A stretch of DNA of 64,000 nucleotides from JAPHSX01 sp041554195. Its GTDB lineage: Bacteria > Pseudomonadota > Gammaproteobacteria > Thiohalomonadales > Thiohalomonadaceae. Under the pieces are notes generated by a model. It was not told the origin of the DNA. It saw nothing but the letters and a program-made list of their open reading frames with translations, and searched no databases. Numbering within the stretch: position 1 is the first letter of the stretch; each line of letters opens with the position of its first letter. Location: positions 62,001 through 126,000 of the forward strand of contig JBFFMJ010000002.1 in NCBI GenBank assembly GCA_041554195.1, given 5' to 3'. A program made the position numbers and the translations under genes. Positions 8,140 through 16,863 of the stretch are shown one piece after another.

Positions 8140-9438
8140 ATGCAGGTTTCAGTTGAGACAACCAACGGTCTTGAGCGTCGTATGACCGTGGAGCTCCCTG
8201 TTGAGCGCATTGATAGTGAAGTACAGAGCCGCCTGCAGCAGATGGGCCGCAATGTTCGCATCAAGGGTTTTCGCCCCGGCAAGGTGCCACAGAAGGTGGT
8301 GGCACAGCAGTACGGCAAGCAGATCCGCGATGAAGTCGTTGGTGAGCTGATCCAGTCTAGCTACTTCGAGGCCGTCGGACAGCAGAGCCTGCAACCTGCC
8401 GGTATGCCCACAATCGAGCCCACTGTTAATGAGGCGGGCAAGAATCTGGAGTTTGTCGCCACCTTCGAGGTAATGCCTGAGATAACACTGGCCGACGTTG
8501 CTGGGGTAAAGCTGGAGCGGCGTGTTGCCGAGGTGAGTGATGCCGACCTTGATAAGATGATGGAGACCCTGCTTAAGCAGCGTGCGAGCTGGGAGCCTGT
8601 TGAGCGTGCTGCTGCCGAGGATGACCGCTTGAATATCGACTTCAAAGGCACCATAGATGGGGAAGAGTTCGCAGGAAATGCTGGCGAGGGCGTCCCTGTC
8701 ACCATCGGTGCTAAGCGCATGATTGCTGGTTTTGAGGAGGGGTTGATTGGTGCCAAGGCCGGTGATGAACTGACTCTGGAGCTTACCTTCCCTGAGGAGT
8801 ATCCGCACAAAGAGGTTGCCGGAAAGCCGGTACAGTTCGCCGTTAAGGTGAATAGCGTTGAGGCCTCCAAGCTGCCTGAGCTTGACGAGGAGTTTGCCAA
8901 GAGCTTCGGCATTGGCGATGGCAGCCTTGACTCATTGCGCCAGGAAGTACGCCAGAACATGGAGCGTGAGATGAAACAGGCGCTTAGCGAGGGCAACAAG
9001 CAGGCGGTAATGGACAAACTGGTTGAACTGAATCAGATCGAGGTACCTCAGGCGCTGGTGCAGAGTGAGGCCGAGACCCTGAAGCAGCAAATGCAGCAGC
9101 AGATGCATGTGCCGAATGGAAAATCTGGTGTCGAACTTGATACCGAGATGTTCCGTGAACAGGCTCAGCGTCGCGTCTCTTTGGGTCTGATCCTCTCTGA
9201 GCTGATCAAGGGCCAGGGGTTGAAGGCCGACGAGGAGAAGGTGCGCGCCAAGGTCGAAGAGCTGGCAGCGACTTATGATGAGCCGCAGCAGGTTATCGAC
9301 TGGTACTACGGTGACAAGAGCCGCCTGTCTCAGGTGGAAAGCCTAGTGCTGGAAGAGGCCGTAGTGGACTGGGTATTTGACCAGGCCGAAGTAACAGAGA
9401 AGAGTGGCAGTTTCGACGAAGTAATGGGTCGAGGCTAA
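8140..9438 (+). CDS. tig: Trigger factor
   Basis: Ribosome-bound chaperone and peptidyl-prolyl isomerase that receives nascent chains at the exit tunnel. The length, 432 residues, matches E. coli Tig. The ribosome-binding signature is GFRPGKVP (residues about 44-51). The FKBP-like domain covers about 150-245 (segments DFKGTIDGEEF, LTFPEEYP), followed by the helical C-terminal chaperone domain. It is first in the conserved tig-clpP-clpX-lon order, 28 bases ahead of clpP. Confidence 0.98.
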   Translation: MQVSVETTNGLERRMTVELPVERIDSEVQSRLQQMGRNVRIKGFRPGKVPQKVVAQQYGKQIRDEVVGELIQSSYFEAVGQQSLQPAGMPTIEPTVNEAGKNLEFVATFEVMPEITLADVAGVKLERRVAEVSDADLDKMMETLLKQRASWEPVERAAAEDDRLNIDFKGTIDGEEFAGNAGEGVPVTIGAKRMIAGFEEGLIGAKAGDELTLELTFPEEYPHKEVAGKPVQFAVKVNSVEASKLPELDEEFAKSFGIGDGSLDSLRQEVRQNMEREMKQALSEGNKQAVMDKLVELNQIEVPQALVQSEAETLKQQMQQQMHVPNGKSGVELDTEMFREQAQRRVSLGLILSELIKGQGLKADEEKVRAKVEELAATYDEPQQVIDWYYGDKSRLSQVESLVLEEAVVDWVFDQAEVTEKSGSFDEVMGRG

Positions 9439-9466
9439 TCGAACCAAGCTAAAGGAAACTGAAGCA

Positions 9467-10108
9467 ATGATCGACAACAGCAATATGAACGGTGCACTGG
9501 ATACGAGAAATCTCGGTTTGATCCCGATGGTGGTCGAGCAGACCTCCCGTGGTGAACGCTCCTATGACATCTACTCACGCCTGCTCAAAGAGCGGGTGAT
9601 CTTCGCCGTGGGCCCTGTTGAGGATCACATGGCCAACCTGATCGTAGCGCAGCTGTTGTTTCTGGAGTCGGAGAACCCTGACAAGGATATCCATCTCTAC
9701 ATCAACTCCCCTGGTGGCTCGGTGAGTGCCGGTCTGGCTATTTACGACACCATGCAGTTTATCAAGCCGAAGGTCAGCACCATGTGCATCGGCATGGCGG
9801 CGAGCATGGGGGCTGTGTTGTTGGCCGGTGGTGCCACCGGCAAGCGTTTTGCCCTGCCACACAGCCGGGTGATGATTCACCAGCCGCTGGGTGGTTACCA
9901 GGGTCAGGCCACGGATATTGAAATCCATGCCCGTGAGATCCTGAAGATTCGTGAGCAGCTGAACGGTATTCTTGCCAGCCACAGCGGTCAGCCGATTGAA
10001 CGTATCCAGCAGGATACCGAGCGTGATAACTTCATGAGTGGTAGCGAGGCGGCGGAGTATGGCCTTATCGATCAAGTACTTGACAGCCGAAAGGGGGAGG
10101 GGGAGTAG
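9467..10108 (+). CDS. clpP: ATP-dependent Clp protease proteolytic subunit
   Basis: Serine peptidase that forms the tetradecameric chamber used by ClpX (and ClpA if present). 213 residues. The catalytic triad is visible: S113 in GMAASMG, H138 in MIHQP and D187 in ERDNFM. The N-terminal 15 residues or so are probably a processed propeptide, as in E. coli. It lies between tig and clpX. Confidence 0.98.
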   Translation: MIDNSNMNGALDTRNLGLIPMVVEQTSRGERSYDIYSRLLKERVIFAVGPVEDHMANLIVAQLLFLESENPDKDIHLYINSPGGSVSAGLAIYDTMQFIKPKVSTMCIGMAASMGAVLLAGGATGKRFALPHSRVMIHQPLGGYQGQATDIEIHAREILKIREQLNGILASHSGQPIERIQQDTERDNFMSGSEAAEYGLIDQVLDSRKGEGE

Positions 10109-10225
10109 CTCCTTCGGCCCCTATAGACTGAGCCGATATCTCCACCTATAAGCAACACGGGGTTGAAATATTGTGCCAGACTATGCATGTTTAACTAACA
10201 TTAGATAGAAATACAGGAATAGGCG

Positions 10226-11506
10226 ATGCCTGAAAATACAACCGGTAAGGGTGACGACAACGGCAAACTGCTCTACTGCTCCTTTTGCGGTAAGAGCCAG
10301 CACGAGGTGCGCAAGCTGATCGCTGGGCCTTCGGTCTTCATCTGTGATGAGTGCGTTGAGCTGTGCAACGACATCATCCGCGAAGAGATTCAGGAAGAGT
10401 CCAGTGGCAGTGTTGGCAGTCAGTTGCCCACTCCTCATGAGATCAACGAAAGCCTTGATGAGTATGTCATTGGCCAAAAGCGCGCCAAGAAGGTGCTGTC
10501 GGTAGCGGTTTATAACCACTATAAACGCCTTAATGCCGAGAAGAAAAAGGATGACGTCGAACTGGCCAAGAGCAATATCCTGCTCATCGGTCCCACCGGT
10601 TCGGGTAAGACCCTGCTGGCTGAGACGCTGGCGCGTCTGCTGAATGTGCCCTTTACCATTGCCGATGCCACCACCCTTACTGAGGCGGGTTATGTCGGTG
10701 AGGATGTGGAGAACATCATTCAGAAGCTGTTGCAGAAATGCGATTATGATGTAGAGAAGGCACAGACCGGTATTGTCTATATCGACGAGATCGACAAGAT
10801 CTCTCGCAAGTCAGATAACCCCTCCATCACCCGCGATGTCTCGGGTGAGGGTGTACAGCAGGCGCTGCTCAAGCTAATTGAGGGCACCGTGGCCTCGGTG
10901 CCGCCACAGGGTGGGCGCAAACATCCGCAGCAGGAGTTTTTGCAGGTCGATACCTCAAGCATCCTCTTCATCTGTGGTGGTGCCTTTGCCGGACTGGAGC
11001 GGGTGATTCGTAATCGCTCCGAAAAGGGCGGTATTGGTTTCTCCGCCGAGGTGAAAACGAAGGATGAGAAGAAGAGCTTTACCGAAGTGTTGCTCAATGT
11101 GGAGCCGGAGGATCTGGTGCAATACGGCCTGATCCCGGAGTTCGTCGGCCGTCTGCCGGTTCATGCCACGTTGGAGGAGCTGGATGAGGATGCGCTGATC
11201 TCTATCCTTACCGAGCCGAAGAATGCCTTGACCAAGCAATACTTTAAACTCTTCGAAATGGAAGATGTCGAGCTCGAGTTCCGTCAGGATGCCCTGACGG
11301 CCGTTGCCTCCAAGGCGATGGCCCGAAAGACTGGTGCTCGTGGATTGCGCTCAATTCTGGAGACGACATTACTCGACATTATGTACGATCTGCCTTCCAT
11401 GGAAGGGGTGAGTAAGGTGGTGATCGACGCGGGTGTTATCGAAGGCGATTCTGAGCCGCTGCTGATCTACAAAAACGCCGAACAGAGCGCCGCCGCAGCC
11501 GAATAA
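10226..11506 (+). CDS. clpX: ATP-dependent Clp protease ATP-binding subunit ClpX
   Basis: AAA+ unfoldase that recognises tagged substrates and feeds ClpP. 426 residues. An N-terminal C4 zinc finger (CSFCGK ... CDECVELC) handles adaptors and substrates. Walker A is GPTGSGKT, Walker B is VYIDEIDK and the pore loop is GYVGEDV. The IGF-type ClpP-docking loop is seen as KGGIGFSAEV. A 117-base leader separates it from clpP, and a strong terminator follows. Confidence 0.98.
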   Translation: MPENTTGKGDDNGKLLYCSFCGKSQHEVRKLIAGPSVFICDECVELCNDIIREEIQEESSGSVGSQLPTPHEINESLDEYVIGQKRAKKVLSVAVYNHYKRLNAEKKKDDVELAKSNILLIGPTGSGKTLLAETLARLLNVPFTIADATTLTEAGYVGEDVENIIQKLLQKCDYDVEKAQTGIVYIDEIDKISRKSDNPSITRDVSGEGVQQALLKLIEGTVASVPPQGGRKHPQQEFLQVDTSSILFICGGAFAGLERVIRNRSEKGGIGFSAEVKTKDEKKSFTEVLLNVEPEDLVQYGLIPEFVGRLPVHATLEELDEDALISILTEPKNALTKQYFKLFEMEDVELEFRQDALTAVASKAMARKTGARGLRSILETTLLDIMYDLPSMEGVSKVVIDAGVIEGDSEPLLIYKNAEQSAAAAE

Positions 11507-11514
11507 GACCCTGT

Positions 11515-11547
11515 CGGGCGCGGTAATATTACGCGTCCGATTCTTTT
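11515..11547 (+). terminator. Rho-independent terminator after clpX
   Basis: Stem CGGGCGCG (11515-11522) pairs with CGCGTCCG (11532-11539) with one G-U pair around a 9-base loop, followed by ATTCTTTT. It ends the tig-clpP-clpX unit just before a separate lon promoter. Confidence 0.7.
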
Positions 11548-11552
11548 CCCCC

Positions 11553-11581
11553 TTGATTACCACGCCAATACTCCGCATAAT
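11553..11581 (+). promoter_or_regulatory. Sigma70-type promoter for lon
   Basis: The -35 TTGATT (11553-11558) and -10 CATAAT (11576-11581) are separated by exactly 17 bases. The pair sits right after the clpX terminator and about 80 bases before the lon start. A heat-shock (sigma32) reading of the same stretch (CTTGAT, then TCCGCAT) is possible but matches poorly. Confidence 0.55.
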
Positions 11582-11661
11582 TAAAATCATAGTAATTAGC
11601 TTGGTTATTTGGCGCGCGCGGCATTTTGCCCCAGTGGAATAGCTCAAAGAGGTACAATCCG

Positions 11662-14085
11662 ATGGATACTAAGGACAAGATTTCTGAAGTTAGCGAGCAG
11701 CTCCGTACCATACCCGTGCTGCCGCTACGTGACGTGGTGGTCTATCCACACATGGTTATCCCGCTATTTGTCGGCCGCGACAAATCAATTAAGGCGCTGG
11801 AAGCGGCGATGGAAGAGGATAAGGAGATCCTGTTGGTCGCGCAGAAGAGTGCCTCGGAGGATGACCCCACCGAGGAGGATATCTACCGCATCGGCACCCT
11901 CTCTACCATTCTACAGCTACTGAAATTGCCCGACGGTACCGTCAAGGTTCTGGTGGAGGGCGGGCAGCGCGCTAAGATTATTAACTTCCTGGAGCCGGAT
12001 GAGTTTTTTACCGCTCAGATCTCGGTGCTAGAGGGAGAGGCGATTGATGAGCGTGAGGCCGAGGTGCTCTCTCGCTCAGTGCTTAACCAGTTCGACCAGT
12101 ACGTCAAACTGAATAAAAAGGTGCCGCCCGAGGTGCTCACATCGCTCTCTGGTATTGAAGACCCCAATCGACTGCTCGATACCATCGCCGCTCATATGGC
12201 ACTGAAGATCGAAGAGAAGCAGGAGATCCTGGCGATCACCGATCTGCGTGATCGCTTTGAGCACCTGCTGGCGATGATGGAGTCTGAACTCGATCTGCTG
12301 CAGGTGGAAAAACGCATTCGCGGTCGTGTCAAGAAGCAGATGGAGAAGAGCCAGCGCGAGTACTATCTGAATGAGCAGATGAAGGCGATTCAGAAGGAGC
12401 TAGGCGATCTGGACGAGGCTCCTAATGAGATGGAGGAGCTGGAGCAGAAGATTGAAAAGGCCGGCATGTCCAAGGAGGCCAAGGATAAGGCCACTGCCGA
12501 ACTGAATAAATTGAAGATGATGTCACCGATGTCCGCCGAGGCGACGGTGGTGCGCAATTACATCGACTGGATCGTACAGGTGCCGTGGAAGAAGAAGTCC
12601 AAGGTGCGTCATGACCTGGCGATGGCCGAGAAGGTGCTGGACGAGGACCACTACGGTCTGGAGAAGGTGAAGGAGCGGATCCTTGAATACCTCGCGGTGC
12701 AGAAGCGGGTGAAAAAGCTCAAGGGGCCTATCCTCTGTCTGGTGGGACCTCCTGGGGTGGGCAAGACCTCACTGGGTAAGTCCATCGCCCGTGCTACCAA
12801 TCGTAAGTTTATACGCATGGCGCTGGGCGGGGTGCGTGATGAGGCGGAGATCCGCGGTCATCGCCGTACCTATATTGGCTCGATGCCTGGCAAGATCGTG
12901 CAGAACCTTGCCAAGGTCGAGACACGCAATCCGCTGTTCCTGCTCGATGAGATCGATAAGATGGCCTCAGACTTCCGTGGCGATCCCGCCTCGGCGATGC
13001 TGGAGGTGCTCGACCCAGAGCAGAACCATACCTTTAATGATCACTATCTTGAGGTCGATTACGACCTCTCCGATGTGATGTTTATTGCCACCTCCAACTC
13101 GATGAATATCCCCGGCCCGCTGCTGGACCGGATGGAGGTGATTCGCATCGCCGGTTATACCGAGGATGAGAAGCTCAACATCGCACGCCGTTATCTGGTG
13201 ACCAAAGAGATGAAGGCCAACGGCCTGAAAGAGGATGAGATCCTTATCGGAGATGATGCACTGCTCGACATCGTACGCTATTACACCCGTGAGGCGGGAG
13301 TACGTGGCCTGCAGCGCGACATCGCCAAGATCTGTCGAAAGGTGGTCAAGCAGTTGGTCGCCGACGAGTCATGCCAACAGATTGCCGTCAGTAGTGATAA
13401 CCTTGACGATTTTCTGGGAGTGCGACGCTTCCGCTACGGTCTGGCAGAAGAGTCTGATCAGGTCGGTCAGGTGACCGGACTGGCCTGGACCGAGGTGGGA
13501 GGAGAGCTGCTGAGCATCGAAACCGTGGTGGTCTCGGGCAAGGGCAAGCACACCGTTACCGGGCAACTGGGTGACGTGATGAAGGAGTCGATACAGGCGG
13601 CGATGAGTGTGGTACGCAGTCGTGCTGCTGGCCTTGGCATTCGTCCCGACTTCTATGAGAACAAGGATATTCACGTGCACGTACCTGAAGGGGCGATTCC
13701 GAAGGACGGCCCGAGTGCGGGGGTAGGCATGTGTACCGCGCTGGTTTCCGTCCTCACCGGAATTCCGGTGCGCGCTGATGTGGCGATGACCGGCGAGATC
13801 ACACTACGTGGTGAGGTATTACCGATCGGTGGGCTTAAAGAGAAATTGCTGGCGGCACACCGTGGTGGCATCAAGACCGTGGTGATTCCGGAAGAGAATC
13901 GTCGCAACCTAGAAGAACTGCCAGACAATATTAAAGAGAATCTGGATATTCATCCGGTGAAGTGGATCGATGAGGTGCTCGATATTGCCCTGGTCAGTAA
14001 ACCCGAGCCGCTTAGTGAAGAAGAGATAATGGAAATTGTCAAGGCAAATGAGGGCGATAAGCCTAATAATTTGCATACGCATTAA
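11662..14085 (+). CDS. lon: ATP-dependent Lon protease
   Basis: Cytoplasmic AAA+ protease that degrades misfolded and short-lived regulatory proteins. 807 residues from ATG 11662, chosen because AGAGG precedes it at a good distance; an in-frame TTG at 11626 lacks such a site. Domains: LON substrate-binding domain at about 15-210, coiled-coil and helical region, AAA+ module with Walker A GPPGVGKTS and Walker B LFLLDEIDK, and the protease domain with catalytic S685 (KDGPSAG) and K726 (GGLKEK). Own promoter and terminator flank it. Confidence 0.98.
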   Translation: MDTKDKISEVSEQLRTIPVLPLRDVVVYPHMVIPLFVGRDKSIKALEAAMEEDKEILLVAQKSASEDDPTEEDIYRIGTLSTILQLLKLPDGTVKVLVEGGQRAKIINFLEPDEFFTAQISVLEGEAIDEREAEVLSRSVLNQFDQYVKLNKKVPPEVLTSLSGIEDPNRLLDTIAAHMALKIEEKQEILAITDLRDRFEHLLAMMESELDLLQVEKRIRGRVKKQMEKSQREYYLNEQMKAIQKELGDLDEAPNEMEELEQKIEKAGMSKEAKDKATAELNKLKMMSPMSAEATVVRNYIDWIVQVPWKKKSKVRHDLAMAEKVLDEDHYGLEKVKERILEYLAVQKRVKKLKGPILCLVGPPGVGKTSLGKSIARATNRKFIRMALGGVRDEAEIRGHRRTYIGSMPGKIVQNLAKVETRNPLFLLDEIDKMASDFRGDPASAMLEVLDPEQNHTFNDHYLEVDYDLSDVMFIATSNSMNIPGPLLDRMEVIRIAGYTEDEKLNIARRYLVTKEMKANGLKEDEILIGDDALLDIVRYYTREAGVRGLQRDIAKICRKVVKQLVADESCQQIAVSSDNLDDFLGVRRFRYGLAEESDQVGQVTGLAWTEVGGELLSIETVVVSGKGKHTVTGQLGDVMKESIQAAMSVVRSRAAGLGIRPDFYENKDIHVHVPEGAIPKDGPSAGVGMCTALVSVLTGIPVRADVAMTGEITLRGEVLPIGGLKEKLLAAHRGGIKTVVIPEENRRNLEELPDNIKENLDIHPVKWIDEVLDIALVSKPEPLSEEEIMEIVKANEGDKPNNLHTH

Positions 14086-14093
14086 GCGAGATA

Positions 14094-14137
14094 AGGGCGA
14101 TAGATGATGCTATAGTTTTTTGTCACTATCGCCTTTT
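14094..14137 (+). terminator. Terminator after lon
   Basis: Inverted repeat GGCGATAG (14096-14103) and CTATCGCC (14126-14133), followed by TTTT. The loop is long, 22 bases, and itself contains a T run. Confidence 0.6.
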
Positions 14138-14223
14138 ACATGAACAAGTTATGCTAAGTTCCTAATAGATAATGGCACATAGTGTAAAGCTGCAGAAAAG
14201 CGTAATTTAGCCCCGCTCTTTGC

Positions 14224-14253
14224 TTGACAGCGACAAGAGCCAGTTGGTATAAA
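14224..14253 (+). promoter_or_regulatory. Strong sigma70-type promoter ahead of hupB
   Basis: The -35 TTGACA (14224-14229) is a perfect consensus. The -10 TATAAA (14248-14253) follows after an 18-base spacer. A hairpin with a T run lies about 20 bases downstream, before the gene. Confidence 0.7.
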
Positions 14254-14271
14254 TTCGCAAACTTTTTCATT

Positions 14272-14306
14272 GCCGCCAGGCTTTCATATTGAGTGGCGGT
14301 GTTTTT
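14272..14306 (+). terminator. Terminator-like hairpin in the hupB leader
   Basis: GCCGCCA (14272-14278) pairs with TGGCGGT (14294-14300) with one G-U pair, followed by GTTTTT. It lies between the promoter at 14224 and the hupB start at 14386. It could be an attenuator, or the end of a very short leader RNA of roughly 45-50 bases. Confidence 0.5.
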
Positions 14307-14385
14307 GTAAGTGTAATAAGTCTTAAGCTTAATTAAGTAGACTCAAGACCAAATAATCCTACTACTGGAACGAGGGGAGAAACCT

Positions 14386-14658
14386 GTGAACAAATCTGAA
14401 ATGACTGACGCTATTGCTGAAGGTGCCGATATCTCTAAAGCGGCTGCTGGCCGTGCACTGGATGCGATGATTGAAGCTGTAACCGAGACTTTGAAAAAGG
14501 GTGAGACCGTGAACCTGATCGGTTTTGGAACTTTCGAAGTTCGTGATCGTAAGGCACGTACCGGACGTAACCCACAGACTGGTGCCACCATCCAGATCGC
14601 GGCTGCAAAATCACCGGCTTTCAAAGCTGGTAAAGCGCTTAAGGATGCAGTAAACTAG
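14386..14658 (+). CDS. hupB: DNA-binding protein HU-beta
   Basis: Small histone-like nucleoid protein (90 residues) that bends DNA as a dimer. The N-terminal helices (MNKSEMTDAI) and the DNA-arm segment GRNPQTG are diagnostic. It starts with GTG at 14386, preceded by the strong ribosome site GAGGGGAGA. The position after lon is the usual gammaproteobacterial order. Confidence 0.97.
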   Translation: MNKSEMTDAIAEGADISKAAAGRALDAMIEAVTETLKKGETVNLIGFGTFEVRDRKARTGRNPQTGATIQIAAAKSPAFKAGKALKDAVN

Positions 14659-14675
14659 CGCGCCTTTGAGACATC

Positions 14676-14751
14676 GGGTGCTTAGCTCAGCTGGGAGAGC
14701 ATCGCCCTTACAAGGCGAGGGTCGGGGGTTCGATCCCCTCAGCACCCACCA
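14676..14751 (+). tRNA. tRNA-Val (anticodon TAC)
   Basis: 76 bases. Acceptor GGGTGCT pairs with AGCACCC, and the 3' ACCA is encoded. The anticodon stem CGCC/GGCG holds loop CTTACAA, so the anticodon is TAC. It is base-for-base identical to the minus-strand tRNA at 52615-52690. Confidence 0.97.
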
Positions 14752-14770
14752 AACAAAAATAGAAAGTTTA

Positions 14771-14847
14771 GGAGCGGTAGTTCAGTTGGTTAGAATACCG
14801 GCCTGTCACGCCGGGGGTCGCGGGTTCGAGTCCCGTCCGCTCCGCCA
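14771..14847 (+). tRNA. tRNA-Asp (anticodon GTC)
   Basis: 77 bases. Acceptor GGAGCGG pairs with CCGCTCC, followed by GCCA with encoded CCA. The anticodon loop CTGTCAC gives GTC. It lies 19 bases after tRNA-Val and is presumably co-transcribed with it. Confidence 0.97.
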
Positions 14848-14856
14848 ATATTGACC

Positions 14857-14884
14857 AAGGGTGCATTTATATGCGCCCTTTTTT
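14857..14884 (+). terminator. Terminator of the hupB/tRNA-Val/tRNA-Asp unit
   Basis: AAGGGTGCAT and ATGCGCCCTT form a 10-base stem with one G-T mismatch-type pair and a TTAT loop, followed directly by TTTT. Confidence 0.85.
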
Positions 14885-14931
14885 CTTTCCGAAATTCATA
14901 AACAAAAAATGGCACCAGGAACATAGCCGAT

Positions 14932-16833
14932 ATGCTTCAGATTATTCGAGATCGTGCCCAGGGTGTATTCGCCTGGATTATCGTTGGATTGATTTCCATC
15001 CCCTTCGCCCTGTGGGGCATTAACTCCTACTTCGGTGGTGGCGGTGATGACAGTGTTGCCGAGGTGGATGGGGTAAAGATCTCTCCGCGTCAGGTGCAAA
15101 GCGCCTATCAGCAGCAGCGTGACCGCCTGCAACAGATGTTCGGTGGCAAGATTCCGGAAAACCTCTTCTCTGAAGAGGTGATGAAGAGTCAGATCCTGGA
15201 TCAGTTGATTGAGAAAGAGGTGCTGATTAAGGCCGCTGTAGATAATGGCATGAGAGTGGGTGATCGTCAGCTGGCCTCCCTTATTACTGGTATCGAGGCC
15301 TTCCACAATAATGGCAAGTTTGACTCGGCACAGTATGAGCGGGTGTTGGCACAGCAGGGCATGTCGCCCAAGTTGTTTGAAAATCGCGTACGACGCGATC
15401 TCATCGCTGCGCAGATCAGCGATGCCGTGGTGAAATCTGAATTCACCCTCGACAGTGAAATCGATGCGCAACTGCGTCTGCAGCAGCAGCAGCGCGACAT
15501 GGGTTACATGGTGCTGCCGGTGAGTAAATATCTCGATGGTATCGAACTTACGGCTGATGAAGTGCGCGGTTATTATGATGCCAATAGCGCCCGCTACATG
15601 CAGCCCGAGCAGGTGAAGATCGACTATCTGGAACTCAAGTCCGATGACATCGCCGCTACTATTGATGTGAGCGAAGAGCAGCTGCGTCAGCGTTATGAGG
15701 TGCAGAAGCTCAACTTCCGTACCGCTGAGGAGCGCAAGGCACGCCACATTCTGATTTCGGCTGCCAGCAGTGCCTCAGAGCAGGAAGTGAGTGAGGCAAA
15801 GGCCAAGTCTGAGTCGCTGTTACAGCGCATCAATAGCGGTGAGGATTTTGCCGAACTGGCCAAGGCCGAGTCTCAGGATCCCGGTTCTGCCAAAAATGGC
15901 GGTGACCTCGGCTTCTTTGGCCTGGGCGTGATGGACAAGGCCTTTGAAGAGGCCACCTTTGCCCTGCAAAAGGGCGAGGTGAGTGGCGTGGTACGTAGCG
16001 CCTTCGGCTTTCACATCATCAAGCTGGAGGATGTGAAGGGCGGTGAGACCAAGCCCTACGAAGAGGTGGCCGCAGAGTTGAAGCGCGAGATGCAACATGA
16101 CCTTGCCGCTGAGATTTTTTTCAACAAGGCCGAGCAGCTTGCCAGCCTCACCTATGAGCAGCCTGATACCCTTGCCATCGCCGCCGAGCAGCTACAGCTG
16201 ACGATTAAGAGCAGTGAGTTTTTTGCGCGCACTGGCGGTGCCGGTATCGCCGCTGATCCCAAGATAACCAGCGCTGCCTTTAACGAGGATGTACTGGTAC
16301 GCGGCAATAACAGTGAGACCATCGAGCTGGCTGACACTCATCTTGTGGTACTGCGCATTAACGAGCACAAACCTGAGGCACTGCGTCCCTTTGACGAGGT
16401 GAGGGCGGCTATCGAGACCACTCTTAAGCGCGAGAAGGCTACGGCCAGAACCCTTGAGGTGGCGAAGGGGCTTTATGCAAAAATGCAGGCGGGTGAAAAG
16501 CCGGAGTCACTGGCCGCTACGCAGGAAATTGAGTGGCGCCAACAGAGCGCGCTACGGCGTGATAACAGTGAAGTGGATCGCAGCATCGTGCAGGCCACCT
16601 TCCGCATGGCGCATCCGGCAGAGGGCGCGTTTAGCAGCGAGCAGCTAACCCTAGCCTCTGGCGACCAGGCATTGGTTGTCCTCTATAGCGTTAAGCCGGG
16701 TGATGTAGCCAGCGCAGAGGCGACGGCCCGCAGTGATGCACAACAGCGCATTGAGCGGGCTAACGCCAATGCAGCAGAGCAGGCATTGATCTCGGGTTTG
16801 CGTGAGCGTGCGGAGATCATCCTTAAGAAGTAA
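14932..16833 (+). CDS. ppiD: Periplasmic folding chaperone / peptidyl-prolyl isomerase PpiD
   Basis: A membrane-anchored SurA/PpiD-family folding factor acting on proteins leaving the Sec translocon. 633 residues (E. coli PpiD: 623). The N-terminal anchor covers about 13-34 (VFAWIIVGLISIPFALW). A SurA_N-like helical region follows. One parvulin domain lies at about 265-360 (segments KARHILIS, GGDLGFFGLG, FGFHIIKLED), then a C-terminal chaperone region. The position after hupB matches E. coli. It lies downstream of the tRNA terminator and probably has its own promoter. Confidence 0.95.
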   Translation: MLQIIRDRAQGVFAWIIVGLISIPFALWGINSYFGGGGDDSVAEVDGVKISPRQVQSAYQQQRDRLQQMFGGKIPENLFSEEVMKSQILDQLIEKEVLIKAAVDNGMRVGDRQLASLITGIEAFHNNGKFDSAQYERVLAQQGMSPKLFENRVRRDLIAAQISDAVVKSEFTLDSEIDAQLRLQQQQRDMGYMVLPVSKYLDGIELTADEVRGYYDANSARYMQPEQVKIDYLELKSDDIAATIDVSEEQLRQRYEVQKLNFRTAEERKARHILISAASSASEQEVSEAKAKSESLLQRINSGEDFAELAKAESQDPGSAKNGGDLGFFGLGVMDKAFEEATFALQKGEVSGVVRSAFGFHIIKLEDVKGGETKPYEEVAAELKREMQHDLAAEIFFNKAEQLASLTYEQPDTLAIAAEQLQLTIKSSEFFARTGGAGIAADPKITSAAFNEDVLVRGNNSETIELADTHLVVLRINEHKPEALRPFDEVRAAIETTLKREKATARTLEVAKGLYAKMQAGEKPESLAATQEIEWRQQSALRRDNSEVDRSIVQATFRMAHPAEGAFSSEQLTLASGDQALVVLYSVKPGDVASAEATARSDAQQRIERANANAAEQALISGLRERAEIILKK

Positions 16834-16863
16834 ACCGGCAGTTGATAAGGATGGAACGATTCA

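Noticed and set aside
11552..11580. Heat-shock (sigma32) promoter for lon
   Set aside because: CTTGAT and TCCGCAT are poor matches; the sigma70 reading with a 17-base spacer explains the stretch better.
14666..14854. Reading frame across tRNA-Val and tRNA-Asp
   Set aside because: It lies wholly on tRNA genes; the same applies to frames over the tRNAs at 52615 and 56227.
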